Positions 7,646 to 15,320 of a DNA stretch of 64,000 nucleotides are shown piece after piece. Source of the stretch: DASQFQ01 sp963811595 (GTDB taxonomy: Bacteria; Actinomycetota; Thermoleophilia; Solirubrobacterales; Solirubrobacteraceae); the NCBI GenBank assembly GCA_963811595.1, contig CAWERW010000016.1, positions 124,001 to 188,000 of the forward strand, given 5' to 3'. Below the pieces are notes generated by a model. It worked only from the letters and a program-made list of their open reading frames with translations. It was not told the origin of the DNA and did no database searches. Each line of letters begins with the position of its first letter. Position 1 is the stretch's first letter. Both the position numbers and the translations under genes were made by a program.

Positions 7646-8410
7646 TTATTGCGCGTCCATCGCCATCACGCCCTCGGGCAGCACCTGGCCGCCGTCGACG
7701 ACGATCGTCTGCCCGGTGATGTAGCCGGCCTCGTCGGTCGCGAGGAACAGCGCGGCGTTGCCGATGTCCTCGACCTTGCCGAGCCGCCGCTGCGGGATCA
7801 TCGACTCCATCGTCGCCCGGTACTCGGGACCGAGCTCGTCGAGCCCCTCGGTGACGATGTTGCCCGGCATCACCGCGTTGATCGTGATGTTGCGGGCCGC
7901 GAGCTCGATCGCCGCCGTGCGCAGGAAGCCGAGCTGGGCCGCCTTCGTCGCGCCGTAGTGCGACCAGCCCGGGAAGCCGGTGATCGGACCGGTGATCGAG
8001 GACGTGACGATCACCCGGCCGTGGCCGCTGGCCTCGAGCGCGTCGAGGCCGGCCTTGACGGTCAGCATCGTCCCCTTGACGTTGGTGGCGAAGATCGCGT
8101 CGATGTCCTCCTCGCTCATGTCCGCGAGCTTGACGTCGGGGAAGACGCCGGCGTTGGCGCACAGGATGTCGAGCCCGCCGAACTCCGCGACGGTCTCGGC
8201 GACCATGCGCTCGCAGTCGTCGGCCTTGGCGACGTCGGCGATCAGGTAGCGCGCGCCGAGCTCCGCCGCCGCCGCCTCCCCCTTCTCGCGGTCGCGGCCG
8301 CAGACCGCCACGTTGGCGCCCGCGCGCGCGAAGACGCCCGCGATGCCCTTGCCGATGCCCTTGGTGCCGCCGGTGACGAGGACGGTGCGGCCGGTGAGAG
8401 GGGTGAACAC
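7646..8410 (-). CDS. SDR oxidoreductase, probable 1-amino-2-propanol dehydrogenase of RMM locus
   Basis: 254 residues, classical short-chain dehydrogenase: cofactor motif TGGTKGIGKG (about 14-23), NAG at about 90 (LCANAGVFPD), catalytic Ser in VTSSITGP, Tyr and Lys in HYGATKAAQL (YxxxK), and C-terminal YITGQTIVVDGG. The first 40% resembles FabG-like enzymes. In characterised mycobacterial RMM loci the SDR interconverts aminoacetone and (S)-1-amino-2-propanol. The same neighbours here support that role. GTG 8410 lies nine bases after the kinase stop in the same transcript. Last gene of the tight microcompartment operon; a 165-bp gap follows. Confidence 0.8.
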   Translation of the reverse strand: MFTPLTGRTVLVTGGTKGIGKGIAGVFARAGANVAVCGRDREKGEAAAAELGARYLIADVAKADDCERMVAETVAEFGGLDILCANAGVFPDVKLADMSEEDIDAIFATNVKGTMLTVKAGLDALEASGHGRVIVTSSITGPITGFPGWSHYGATKAAQLGFLRTAAIELAARNITINAVMPGNIVTEGLDELGPEYRATMESMIPQRRLGKVEDIGNAALFLATDEAGYITGQTIVVDGGQVLPEGVMAMDAQ

Positions 8411-8419
8411 TCAGGTCTC

Positions 8420-9394
8420 CTAGGCGTGGGTTGACAGGTAGCGCTCCGCCAGCGCGCAGGTGCCGGCGGTGAAGCCCGCGCCGAGCTCCGCGGCCTCGGT
8501 CGCGAAGGTGTGGTGCGAGCCGATCCAGGCCACGAGCAGCAGCCGGCGCAGCATCACGAACGTGTCGAGCTCCGCCTCGTCGGCGGGGTCGAGCGGCGCC
8601 TGCTCGCGGTAGCCCTCGAGCCACGCGTCGCGCAGCTCGGGCACGCGCGGGTGGTCCTCCATGAACGAGACGGTGGTCGCGAAGTCGTACATGAACCACG
8701 CGAAGCCGGAGTCGTCGAAGTCGATCACGCGCACGTGGCCGTCGTCGACGAGCAGGTTCGCGAGCCGGATGTCGGCGTGGACGAGCCCGAAGCGGTCGGG
8801 GCCCTGCCCGTAGGCCTCGAGCCGCGCGCGGATCGTCGCGTCGAGGCGCTCGAGCAGCGCGAGCTCCTCGGGGCCCATGCCGAGCCCGTCCTGCCAGCGG
8901 CCCCAGTGCCCGCCGGCGCCGAGCGTGCGCTCGTAGTCCCACGGCGGGCGGTCGAAGCCGGGCGACGGCTCCCACGCGCGCGCGTGCGCGTGCATGCGCG
9001 CCGACACCGCCCCGAGCGTGCGGAAGCCGGCGATCACGTCGTCGCCCTCGGGGTCGGGCTCGCGCCCCGGCAGCCACTCGAACAGCACGACGTTGCGCTG
9101 GCCGAAGCCGTCGACGGCCACGCTGACGACGCGCTCGCCGCTGGGCGCGGGGACCGCCACGCAGGTGTCGACGGCGCCGTCCTCGCGCAGCGCGTCGACC
9201 CACTCGAGCTCGGACTCGATCTGGCGCGCGGTGCGGTAGCCGGGTCGGTGCAGGCGCAGCGCGTAGCCGGTGGCGGACGCGGGGTCCTCGACGCGGTAGG
9301 TGTGGTTCTCGGAGACGTTGCAGAGCGTCGCGGTCGCCTCCGGCGACAGGCCGAAGCGGCTGAGCGCCGCGGCGGCGAGGTCGTCCATGCTCAT
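8420..9394 (-). CDS. APH-fold kinase, probable 1-amino-2-propanol kinase of RMM locus
   Basis: 324 residues with the aminoglycoside/choline kinase fold: a glycine-poor nucleotide loop near NVSENHTYRV (about 26-35), catalytic loop GLVHADIRLANLLVDD (about 203-218, HxDxxxxN) and metal-binding VIDFDDSGFAWFMYD (DFD). In M. smegmatis the RMM kinase of this family phosphorylates (S)-1-amino-2-propanol so that a PLP phospho-lyase can release propionaldehyde. Here it lies between a shell gene and the SDR, as in that locus. ATG 9394 overlaps the BMC-T stop by 4 bp (ATGA). Antibiotic resistance is a less likely alternative. Confidence 0.8.
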   Translation of the reverse strand: MSMDDLAAAALSRFGLSPEATATLCNVSENHTYRVEDPASATGYALRLHRPGYRTARQIESELEWVDALREDGAVDTCVAVPAPSGERVVSVAVDGFGQRNVVLFEWLPGREPDPEGDDVIAGFRTLGAVSARMHAHARAWEPSPGFDRPPWDYERTLGAGGHWGRWQDGLGMGPEELALLERLDATIRARLEAYGQGPDRFGLVHADIRLANLLVDDGHVRVIDFDDSGFAWFMYDFATTVSFMEDHPRVPELRDAWLEGYREQAPLDPADEAELDTFVMLRRLLLVAWIGSHHTFATEAAELGAGFTAGTCALAERYLSTHA

Positions 9395-10029
9395 CCGGTT
9401 CTTCCTCTCACAGCCTCGAGAACGCGCGTGATCTCGTCGCGCGCGAGCACGATATCCGGGGTCGAGCCGGCGAGATAGACGCGGCCGGCGGCGCCGATCA
9501 TCGAAACGGTGACGAGCGTCAGGCCCGGAGCGACGCGCTCGGCGGCGTTGGCGGCGACGGCGGCGAACAGCGCGGGCGTCATCTCGACCACGAGCAGCGT
9601 CTGGCCGGGCAGCAGCATCGACGCCTCGCGGTTGCGGTTGACGATCACCGCGTGCTGGTCGGTGACGTCCTCGATCACGTCCATGTAGAGGACCCGCGGG
9701 CGCAGCGCGTCCTCGGCCTTCGCGCCGATGCCGTCGAGGATCGCCTCGCCCGCGCGCTCGACGAGCGCCGGGTCGGCCGCGTGGACCTCGAGCACGCCGA
9801 ACTGCCGCTCGACGAAGTGGATCCCCGGCTCGACCTCGGGCACGGCCTTCAGCGCGAGGTCGATGATGCGCTCGATCGCCAGGCCGGGCGCGACCTCGAC
9901 GATCAGCGCGTGCTCGCCCTCGATCGCCGGGTAGCCGCGGGCGCGCAGCGGCGTGCCGAGGTAGGCCGCGAACTGCCGGGCCAGGTCCGGGATCGGCAGG
10001 TAGACGCGGAGCTCGACCTCTCCGCTCAC
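9391..10029 (-). CDS. Tandem-domain microcompartment shell protein (BMC-T)
   Basis: 212 residues with two BMC folds in tandem. The halves show parallel segments: ALIVEVAPGLAIERIIDLAL in the first and LLVVEMTPALFAAVAANAAE in the second. The second ends with SMIGAAGRVYLAGSTPDI, a typical BMC strand-helix closure. Such proteins form pseudohexameric trimers in the shell facet or edge. It is related to the second BMC-T at 10998-11603, as MSM0271 and MSM0275 are related in M. smegmatis. GTG 10029 follows the BMC-H stop after one base and overlaps the kinase start by 4 bp. Confidence 0.9.
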   Translation of the reverse strand: MSGEVELRVYLPIPDLARQFAAYLGTPLRARGYPAIEGEHALIVEVAPGLAIERIIDLALKAVPEVEPGIHFVERQFGVLEVHAADPALVERAGEAILDGIGAKAEDALRPRVLYMDVIEDVTDQHAVIVNRNREASMLLPGQTLLVVEMTPALFAAVAANAAERVAPGLTLVTVSMIGAAGRVYLAGSTPDIVLARDEITRVLEAVRGRTG

Positions 10030-10030
10030 C

Positions 10031-10309
10031 TCACGCGGCGACTGCGTTGAAGTGCTTGCCCAGCTCGTTGTGGGGGCGCGGGATGACGTGCACGGAGACG
10101 AGCTCGCCGACCGTCGACGCGGTCTCCGAGCCGGCCTCGGTGGCGGCCTTGACCGCGCCGACGTCGCCGCGCACCACGACCGACACGAGCCCGTCGCCGA
10201 CCTCCTCGCGCGAGATGATCGTCACGTTGGCGGCCTTCACCATCGCGTCCGCCGCGGCCAGCGCGGCCACGTACCCCTTCGTCTCGATCATGCCCAGTGC
10301 TTCTGACAT
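10031..10309 (-). CDS. Hexameric microcompartment shell protein (BMC-H)
   Basis: 92 residues, a canonical single BMC domain: LGMIETKGYVAALAAADAM (N-terminal strand and helix), the pore turn EVGDGL, then VVVRGDVGAVKAATEAG and the C-terminal VHVIPRPHNELGKHF. EutM/PduA-type hexamers tile the shell facets and conduct small polar metabolites; the pore loop here has Asp where many homologues have Ser (VGDGL versus IGSGL). ATG 10309 overlaps the EutN-type stop by one base (TGATG) with GAGGAG upstream, so I prefer it to GTG 10312. Confidence 0.95.
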   Translation of the reverse strand: MSEALGMIETKGYVAALAAADAMVKAANVTIISREEVGDGLVSVVVRGDVGAVKAATEAGSETASTVGELVSVHVIPRPHNELGKHFNAVAA

Positions 10310-10563
10310 CACTGCTCCTCTCCGTTGGTTTCATCCAGCGATCCGATGATCAGCGCGTCGAGCGGTGGGTGCTCGGGGCTGAAGTAGTTCGACGCGACCG
10401 AGCCGGTGGCGACGAGCACCCGCTCGCCGACGCCGCTGCCCAGCACGTCGAACGCGATCAGGGTCGCGCCGTCGTCGGTGCGCACCTCGAGCAGCGCGCC
10501 GTTGGGCAGCGCGTCGACCCGCCGCGTCGCCCACACCGATCCCGTCACCGTCGCTCTCAGCAT
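10309..10563 (-). CDS. Pentameric microcompartment vertex protein (BMC-P, EutN/CcmL family)
   Basis: 84 residues, the usual size for EutN/CcmL. The start MLRATVTGSVWATRRVDALPNGALLEV matches the family opening (V-x-G-x-V-W-A-T-x-K). The middle IAFDVLGSGVGERVLVATGSVA corresponds to the conserved D-x-v-G-A-G-x-G-e-x-V region. The tail DALIIGSLDE is also typical. Pentamers cap the twelve vertices of the shell. It sits between the uncharacterised protein and BMC-H, one base from the former. Confidence 0.95.
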   Translation of the reverse strand: MLRATVTGSVWATRRVDALPNGALLEVRTDDGATLIAFDVLGSGVGERVLVATGSVASNYFSPEHPPLDALIIGSLDETNGEEQ

Positions 10564-11001
10564 CTATTGCTCCCGTTCGATCTGGACCCCGAGCGCGCGC
10601 GCCTTCTCGCGCGCGAGGGGCGTCAGCACGGCGCCGCGGCCGAGCACGATGCGCCCGCCGGCCTTCGCCGCCTCTTGAACCTTGCGCTCCGTCACCGCGC
10701 CGCGCAGCGCGGCGCCGACCGGGGGTGCTCCGCCGCCGAGCGTGAACCGCAGCCGGCCCGCCAGGATCGCCTCGTGATCCTGCGGGCGGGCGAGCAGGGC
10801 GCGGACGAAGCGGTCGAGGTCGGCGTCGGTGCTGAGCGTGACGTGTTCCGCGCCGACGACCTCTTCGCGGGTCCCCGGCCGATGCACCGCCGCGACCGGC
10901 GGCGGGGGCACCTGCGGCACCACGCCGCCTCCGTTCGGCGCGGCGAGCGCCTCGTGCAGCAGCTCGCGCAGCATCTCCCGCGCGGCCTCGCGCTCGCTCA
11001 T
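10564..11001 (-). CDS. Uncharacterised microcompartment-associated protein with N-terminal amphipathic helix
   Basis: 145 residues. ATG 11001 overlaps the BMC-T stop (ATGA). It opens with MSEREAAREMLRELLHEAL, a strongly amphipathic helix, followed by a Pro/Gly/Ala-rich linker (VPQVPPPPVAAVHRP). That is the layout of a microcompartment encapsulation peptide. The folded part (about 45-145) contains LDRFVRALLARPQDHEAIL and ends in GRGAVLTPLAREKARALGV. Its slot between BMC-T and EutN genes equals that of the uncharacterised MSM0274 in the M. smegmatis RMM locus. It may be a core or scaffolding protein rather than shell. No enzyme family is recognised. Confidence 0.75.
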   Translation of the reverse strand: MSEREAAREMLRELLHEALAAPNGGGVVPQVPPPPVAAVHRPGTREEVVGAEHVTLSTDADLDRFVRALLARPQDHEAILAGRLRFTLGGGAPPVGAALRGAVTERKVQEAAKAGGRIVLGRGAVLTPLAREKARALGVQIEREQ

Positions 11002-11603
11002 CCGACCTCCTCCAGCGCTGCGGTCGCCGCGTCGGAGGCCGCGCGCACGTCGGACTCGTCGCCGGTCAGGTAGACGCGGCCGGTGGCGCCGATCATGCGG
11101 TAGTCGACGACCTTGATGCGCGCGGCCTTCTCGGCCTCGTTGGTGGCGAGGATCGCGTAGGACGCGGGCTGCATCTCGAGCACGAACAGGGACTCGCCGG
11201 GCAGCGCCATCGAGCCGAGCTTGTTGCGGTTGATCAGGAACGCGTGCTGGTGGTCGAGGCGCGAGACGAGCTTCGAGGCGAGCACCTTCGGCTTCGTCGC
11301 GTCCGACGGCGAGGCGCCGAGCGCCTCCAGCACCGCCGCGCTCGCCGAGCGCACGGCCGACGGCGAGCGGTCGTGGAACTCCAGGTAGCCGAACTGGCGC
11401 TCGACCACGAGGATCCCGGCCTGCAGCTGCGTGTGCTTGAGCGCGACGTCGGTCAGCGGCTCGATGTCGAGCCCCGGCGCGACCTCGATGACGGCCGCCG
11501 CCATCCCGCTGCGCGGCAGCCGGCCGCGGATCCAGCTGCCGAGGTAGCACATGGTCTGCGGCTGCAGCTGGTCGATGAAGATCGCGGAGCGCAGCTCGGC
11601 CAT
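10998..11603 (-). CDS. Second tandem-domain microcompartment shell protein (BMC-T)
   Basis: 201 residues, two BMC domains. The first contains AAAVIEVAPGLDIEPLTDVAL and LVVERQFGYLEFH, the second LFVLEMQPASYAILATNEAEKAA and MIGATGRVYLTGDESDV. It is clearly paralogous to the 9391-10029 product (shared VERQFG and MIGAxGRVYL segments). In M. smegmatis the corresponding MSM0275 forms strips thought to line facet edges. ATG 11603 directly follows the stop codon of the fusion enzyme (TAGATG), so translation is likely coupled. Confidence 0.9.
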   Translation of the reverse strand: MAELRSAIFIDQLQPQTMCYLGSWIRGRLPRSGMAAAVIEVAPGLDIEPLTDVALKHTQLQAGILVVERQFGYLEFHDRSPSAVRSASAAVLEALGASPSDATKPKVLASKLVSRLDHQHAFLINRNKLGSMALPGESLFVLEMQPASYAILATNEAEKAARIKVVDYRMIGATGRVYLTGDESDVRAASDAATAALEEVG

Positions 11604-14399
11604 CTACTTCACCAGCTCCCGCAGCTCGTCGAGGATCATGCGGCGCAGCTCGTCGCGGGTCAGGTCGCCGTCGCCCGCGGGGCGCGGCGGGGCGAGCACG
11701 GGCGCGGGCTCGGGGCGCACGTCCCACGGCTCGAGGCCGGCGAAGTCGCCGAACGGCACCTCGGTGTCGTAGGCCAGCCGTGTCCACTGCGTCAGGTGCT
11801 TCGGCTCCAGGTTCTCGGTCAGCGCCGAGCGGCCGAAGAAGCCGGTGCCGACCGTCATCGTCGGCGCGAGGTTCGTGTCGAGGCCCGAGGAGCCGGTGCT
11901 CCCGGGTGCGTTGACGGCGATCCGCAGCACGCGCACGGCGGCGCCGTAGGCGAGGATCGTGCGCGGGTCGGTCGAGTGGATGACCGCCGAGTGGCCGGCG
12001 CCGCCGATGCGCAGCAGCGCCTTGGCGGCCTCGATCCCGCGCGCCGCGTCGGGCACGCGCACGAGCCCCAGCAGCGGGAACAGCTTCTCGAGCGCGAGCG
12101 GCTCCTCGGGCACGATCAGCGGGAACGGGGCGACGAGCACGCGCGTCTTCGCCGGCACGCGGATCTCCGCGGCGGCCGCCAGCGCGGTCGCGTCCTTGCC
12201 GGCCAGCTCGGTGTTGATGCGGCCCTCGGGATAGAGCGCGTCGCGGGCGCGCTGCGCCTCCCCCTCGTCGAGCACGTGCGCGCCGTGGCGCTCGAGCTCT
12301 CGCTCGAACGCATCGGCGACGCGCTCCTCGACGATCGCGACCGACTCGTTCGTGCACAGGATCGAGTTGTCGAACGCCTTCGAGTCGGCGAGGCACTGCG
12401 CCGCGCGGGCGACGTCGGCGGTGGCGTCGACGAGCGCCGGCACGTTGCCGGGGCCGACGCCGAGCGACGGGTTGCCCGAGCGGTAGGCGGCGCGCACGAC
12501 CGCGGTCCCGCCCGTGGCGACGATCACGTCGACGCCGCGGTCGCTCATCAGCGCCTCGATCAGCGGGATCGTCGGCTCCTCCACGACCTGCAGGCAGCCG
12601 TCGGGCGCGCCGGCCGCGACCGCGGCGCGCGCGAGCAGGTGGACGGCTTCCACCGAGGTCTTGCGCGCGAGCGGGTGCGGCGAGACGACGACCGCGTTGC
12701 GCGTCATCAGCGCCAGCAGCACCTTGAAGTAGACGGTGGCGATCGGGTTCGTCGACGGCGTGAGCGCGAGCACGACCCCGGCCGGCTTGGGCACCGCGAC
12801 GATCTTCGCCTCGGCGTCGACCTGGGCGTCGACGTAGTCGGCGACGTCATAGCGCTCGACGATCCCGCGCGAGCACGCCTCGTTCTTGCGGCGCTTGTGC
12901 TCGGCCACGCCCATGCCGGTTTCCTCGACCGCCGCCACGGCAAACCTTTCCGCGCTTTGGTATGCCGCTTCGGCGACCGCCTCGACCACGCGGCGGGTCC
13001 GCTCACGGTCGTAGGTCGCGAAGGTCGTGGCCGCCCAGCGGGCGCGGGCGAGCATCGTGCGGGCGCGCGGCGCGCCCGGCGGCTCGTGCGGCGAGACGTC
13101 GACGAGCGCGGCGCTCACGCGGCCACCTTCGCCGTCGCCGACGTCGCGCAGCGCCAGCCCGATCGCCACGCCGGTCCGGTCGAGGATCTCGTCGACGAGG
13201 TCGGGGCCGAGCAGGATGCCGGGCTTGAACTGCAGGACGCGCGGGTCGAGCGTCGAGAAGATCGCCCACACGCCGTGCTCGTAGAGCCGGCGCATGACGA
13301 GCTTGGCGCCCTGCGGGTGGTCGAACTCGAGCCCCATCACGACGCCGTCCTGGCGGATGCCGACGAGCCAGTCGGGGTACAGCTCCTGGATCTCGCGCAG
13401 GCCCTGCCGGAAGCGCTCGGAGATGTAGTGGACCATCGAGCGCACCTCGGGCCGGCCGCAGATCTCGAGCACCTTCAGCGCGACGATGCAGCCGAGCTCG
13501 GCGCCGCCGCCGGTGGAGATGTGGCCGAAGCCGTCCTCCTTCAGCCACGCCGAGCACTCCTCGGAGACGACCGTGCAGGCGATCGGGTACATGCCGCCGG
13601 TGATCCCCTTGCCGATGATCATGATGTCCGGCTCGATCCCGGCCTTGGCGACGCCCCACATCTCGCCGGTGCGCATCAGCCCGGTCTGGACCTCGTCGGC
13701 GATGTAGAGCGCCCCGTAGCGCTCGCACAGCGCCTTGACCGCGCGCAGGTAGCCGGGCTCGGGGAGCGGGAAGCCGTAGGTGGCGGGGATCGTCTCGATC
13801 ACCACGCCGGCGACGTCACCGCCCTTGAGCGCCTCCTCCATCGCGCCGAGGTCGTTGAACGGGACCTGGACGAACTCCTCCGGCCGGTCGGAGAGGAACA
13901 GCGTCGAGAAGCGGTCGTCGCCGGTCGCGACCGCGAGGCCCGTGTGGCCGTGGTAGCCCTTGCGGATCGAGACGATCTTGCGCTTCTGGCGCGTGTGGCG
14001 CGCGGTCTTGATCGCGATGTCGGTCGCCTCGCCGCCGCCCGACCCGTAGATGACGCGCCGCATGTTCGGCGCGCAGGTGGCGACGAGCGCCTCGGCGAGC
14101 GCGGTCCGTGCCAGCGCCGGGAAGTGGTGGTTGCCGATGTCGAAGCGGCCCATCGCCTGCTCGAGCGTCGCGATCAGCTCGGGGTTGCGATGGCCGAGGT
14201 TGTAGGTCCCGCCGTTGAGGTGGAGGTCGATCAGCCGCCGCCCCGCCATGTCCCAGAACAGGTAGCCCTCGCGGCGGTCGATGACGAGATCGACGCCGGC
14301 GTCCTGCCAGAACTGCGTCTTGTCCGGGTTCCAGAACTCCTCGGAGCGGCGGAGGAAGTCCGCCTTGTCTTCGAACGAGAAGAAGCCGTAGTCGTACAC
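11604..14399 (-). CDS. Fusion: class III aminotransferase-type PLP phospho-lyase + CoA-acylating aldehyde dehydrogenase
   Basis: 931 residues. Residues 1-425 are a class III aminotransferase fold: GSGGGEATDIAIK (about 119-131), ADEVQTGLMRTGEMWG (234-249) and the PLP lysine K264 in IIGKGITGG. Residues 430-880 are an acylating aldehyde dehydrogenase of the PduP/EutE kind: LTPSTNPIATVYFK, GPGNVPALVDATADV and catalytic C682 in FDNSILCTNE. A Pro/Ala linker (about 890-908) leads to LTRDELRRMILDELRELVK, a likely encapsulation helix. Expected chemistry: 1-amino-2-propanol phosphate to propionaldehyde, ammonia and phosphate, then propionyl-CoA. One polypeptide would channel the toxic aldehyde. GTG 14399; no clear RBS. 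Confidence 0.9.
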   Translation of the reverse strand: MYDYGFFSFEDKADFLRRSEEFWNPDKTQFWQDAGVDLVIDRREGYLFWDMAGRRLIDLHLNGGTYNLGHRNPELIATLEQAMGRFDIGNHHFPALARTALAEALVATCAPNMRRVIYGSGGGEATDIAIKTARHTRQKRKIVSIRKGYHGHTGLAVATGDDRFSTLFLSDRPEEFVQVPFNDLGAMEEALKGGDVAGVVIETIPATYGFPLPEPGYLRAVKALCERYGALYIADEVQTGLMRTGEMWGVAKAGIEPDIMIIGKGITGGMYPIACTVVSEECSAWLKEDGFGHISTGGGAELGCIVALKVLEICGRPEVRSMVHYISERFRQGLREIQELYPDWLVGIRQDGVVMGLEFDHPQGAKLVMRRLYEHGVWAIFSTLDPRVLQFKPGILLGPDLVDEILDRTGVAIGLALRDVGDGEGGRVSAALVDVSPHEPPGAPRARTMLARARWAATTFATYDRERTRRVVEAVAEAAYQSAERFAVAAVEETGMGVAEHKRRKNEACSRGIVERYDVADYVDAQVDAEAKIVAVPKPAGVVLALTPSTNPIATVYFKVLLALMTRNAVVVSPHPLARKTSVEAVHLLARAAVAAGAPDGCLQVVEEPTIPLIEALMSDRGVDVIVATGGTAVVRAAYRSGNPSLGVGPGNVPALVDATADVARAAQCLADSKAFDNSILCTNESVAIVEERVADAFERELERHGAHVLDEGEAQRARDALYPEGRINTELAGKDATALAAAAEIRVPAKTRVLVAPFPLIVPEEPLALEKLFPLLGLVRVPDAARGIEAAKALLRIGGAGHSAVIHSTDPRTILAYGAAVRVLRIAVNAPGSTGSSGLDTNLAPTMTVGTGFFGRSALTENLEPKHLTQWTRLAYDTEVPFGDFAGLEPWDVRPEPAPVLAPPRPAGDGDLTRDELRRMILDELRELVK

Positions 14400-14432
14400 G
14401 CGCGTTCGCGCGGGACCGTACCAATACGTCGC

Positions 14433-15111
14433 CTACAGGGCAAGCCTTTGAGGTAAATGGTTTGTTGCTGCCAGGAAGCCGTCGAAGAGCTGGAAGGCCG
14501 CTGCCTCCGCCGCCGCGCGCTGCGCGGGTGGCGCGCTGAGGTCCGCCTCGACGCCGTCGGCGCGCGCCCACCCGGCCACGATCTCCACCGTCGCCTCGGG
14601 GTGGAACTGCACGCCGAGGTGCGGGCCGAGCCGGAAGGCCTGCGGCGCGTCGGCGGTCCGGGCGAGCTCGGTCGCGCCCGGCGGCGTGCAGAAGCGCTCG
14701 AAGTGCCACTCGAGCCACGGGCCGGCGGGCACGAGCGCGGGGACGTCGGTCTCGATCTCCCGCCAGCCCAGCTCCGCGACCGGCGCCGGCCCGACCTCGG
14801 CCCCGAGCACGGCGGCCAGCACCTGCCCGCCGTAACACAGGCCGAGCACCGGCACGTCGCGCGCGACCGCGAGGCGCAGCAGCTCGCGCTCGGCCGCGAC
14901 GGCGGGATCGTGGAGGTCGCCGGCCATCTTGTCGTGGCCGAGCGACGCGACGAACGCGAAGCCCTCCGGGTCGGGCACCGAGGCGCCGAGCCACGTGCGG
15001 TCGATCTCGTACGCGAGCCCGCGCGCGTCGAGCCAGTCGGCGAGGCAGCCCGGCCGGGGCGGTGTCGACGTGCTGGCGGATGAGGACGGGCTTGGGCACG
15101 GCGACGATCAT
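14433..15111 (-). pseudogene. Class I glutamine amidotransferase-like gene with a single-base frameshift
   Basis: First gene of the leftward microcompartment transcript. From ATG 15111 the frame reads MIVAVPKPVLIRQHVDTAP. Removing one C from the run at 15049-15051 joins it to AGCLADWLDARGLAYEIDRTW and the long frame that follows (14433 to about 15050). The catalytic elbow is LGLCYGGQVLAAVLG (nucleophile Cys) and the His-Glu pair is in VQFHPEATVEIV. The intact product would be about 225 residues, a GATase1/PuuD-like fold that could hydrolyse a glutamine or gamma-glutamyl amide. Either a real disruption or a sequencing/assembly indel; the shift is clear because coding quality is high on both sides. 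Confidence 0.8.
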
Positions 15112-15134
15112 CGTTGCCGGCGCGATGGGCGCAA

Positions 15135-15262
15135 GTCAACGGCTGGCATCGAGGGGGTGGGTTCGGGCCGCCGCGGCGGGGGTGTGCTCGGTTTGTCGGA
15201 ATAGTTCCTACAAACCGAGCACACCCCCGCCCGAACCCACCCCCTCGATGCCCGGTGTTGAC
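15135..15262. repeat. Long palindromic intergenic element B, same family as element A
   Basis: Outer GTCAAC (15135-15140) and GTTGAC (15257-15262) bracket a perfect 23-bp inverted repeat (15145-15167 with 15230-15252) and a perfect 20-bp inner stem (15177-15196 with 15210-15229), interrupted only by nine extra bases on the left arm. The loop itself contains GGAA-TAG-TTCC. It shares with element A the GTCAAC ends, the GGGTTCG block and a CTCGG-TTTGT/CCGAGTTT-type core. It lies in the divergent gap between the amidotransferase start (15111) and the DUF1707-FHA gene (15321). Function unknown. Confidence 0.8.
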
Positions 15263-15320
15263 GTTCGCCCCGCGACGCCGCGAACGCCCGCAGGTCGCAA
15301 GGCGTAGCCTCCCCCATGCG

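Noticed and set aside
8420..9394. Aminoglycoside-resistance phosphotransferase
   Set aside because: The fold fits, but its place inside the shell-gene operon and the equivalent mycobacterial kinase make an amino-alcohol kinase more likely.
11244..14456. Very long antisense open frame on the plus strand opposite the fusion enzyme
   Set aside because: Composition is Arg/Ala/Asp-rich without any domain, and it mirrors the codon bias of the true minus-strand gene. Such shadows occur opposite nearly every gene in this GC-rich window (for example 909-2621 and 26901-30197).
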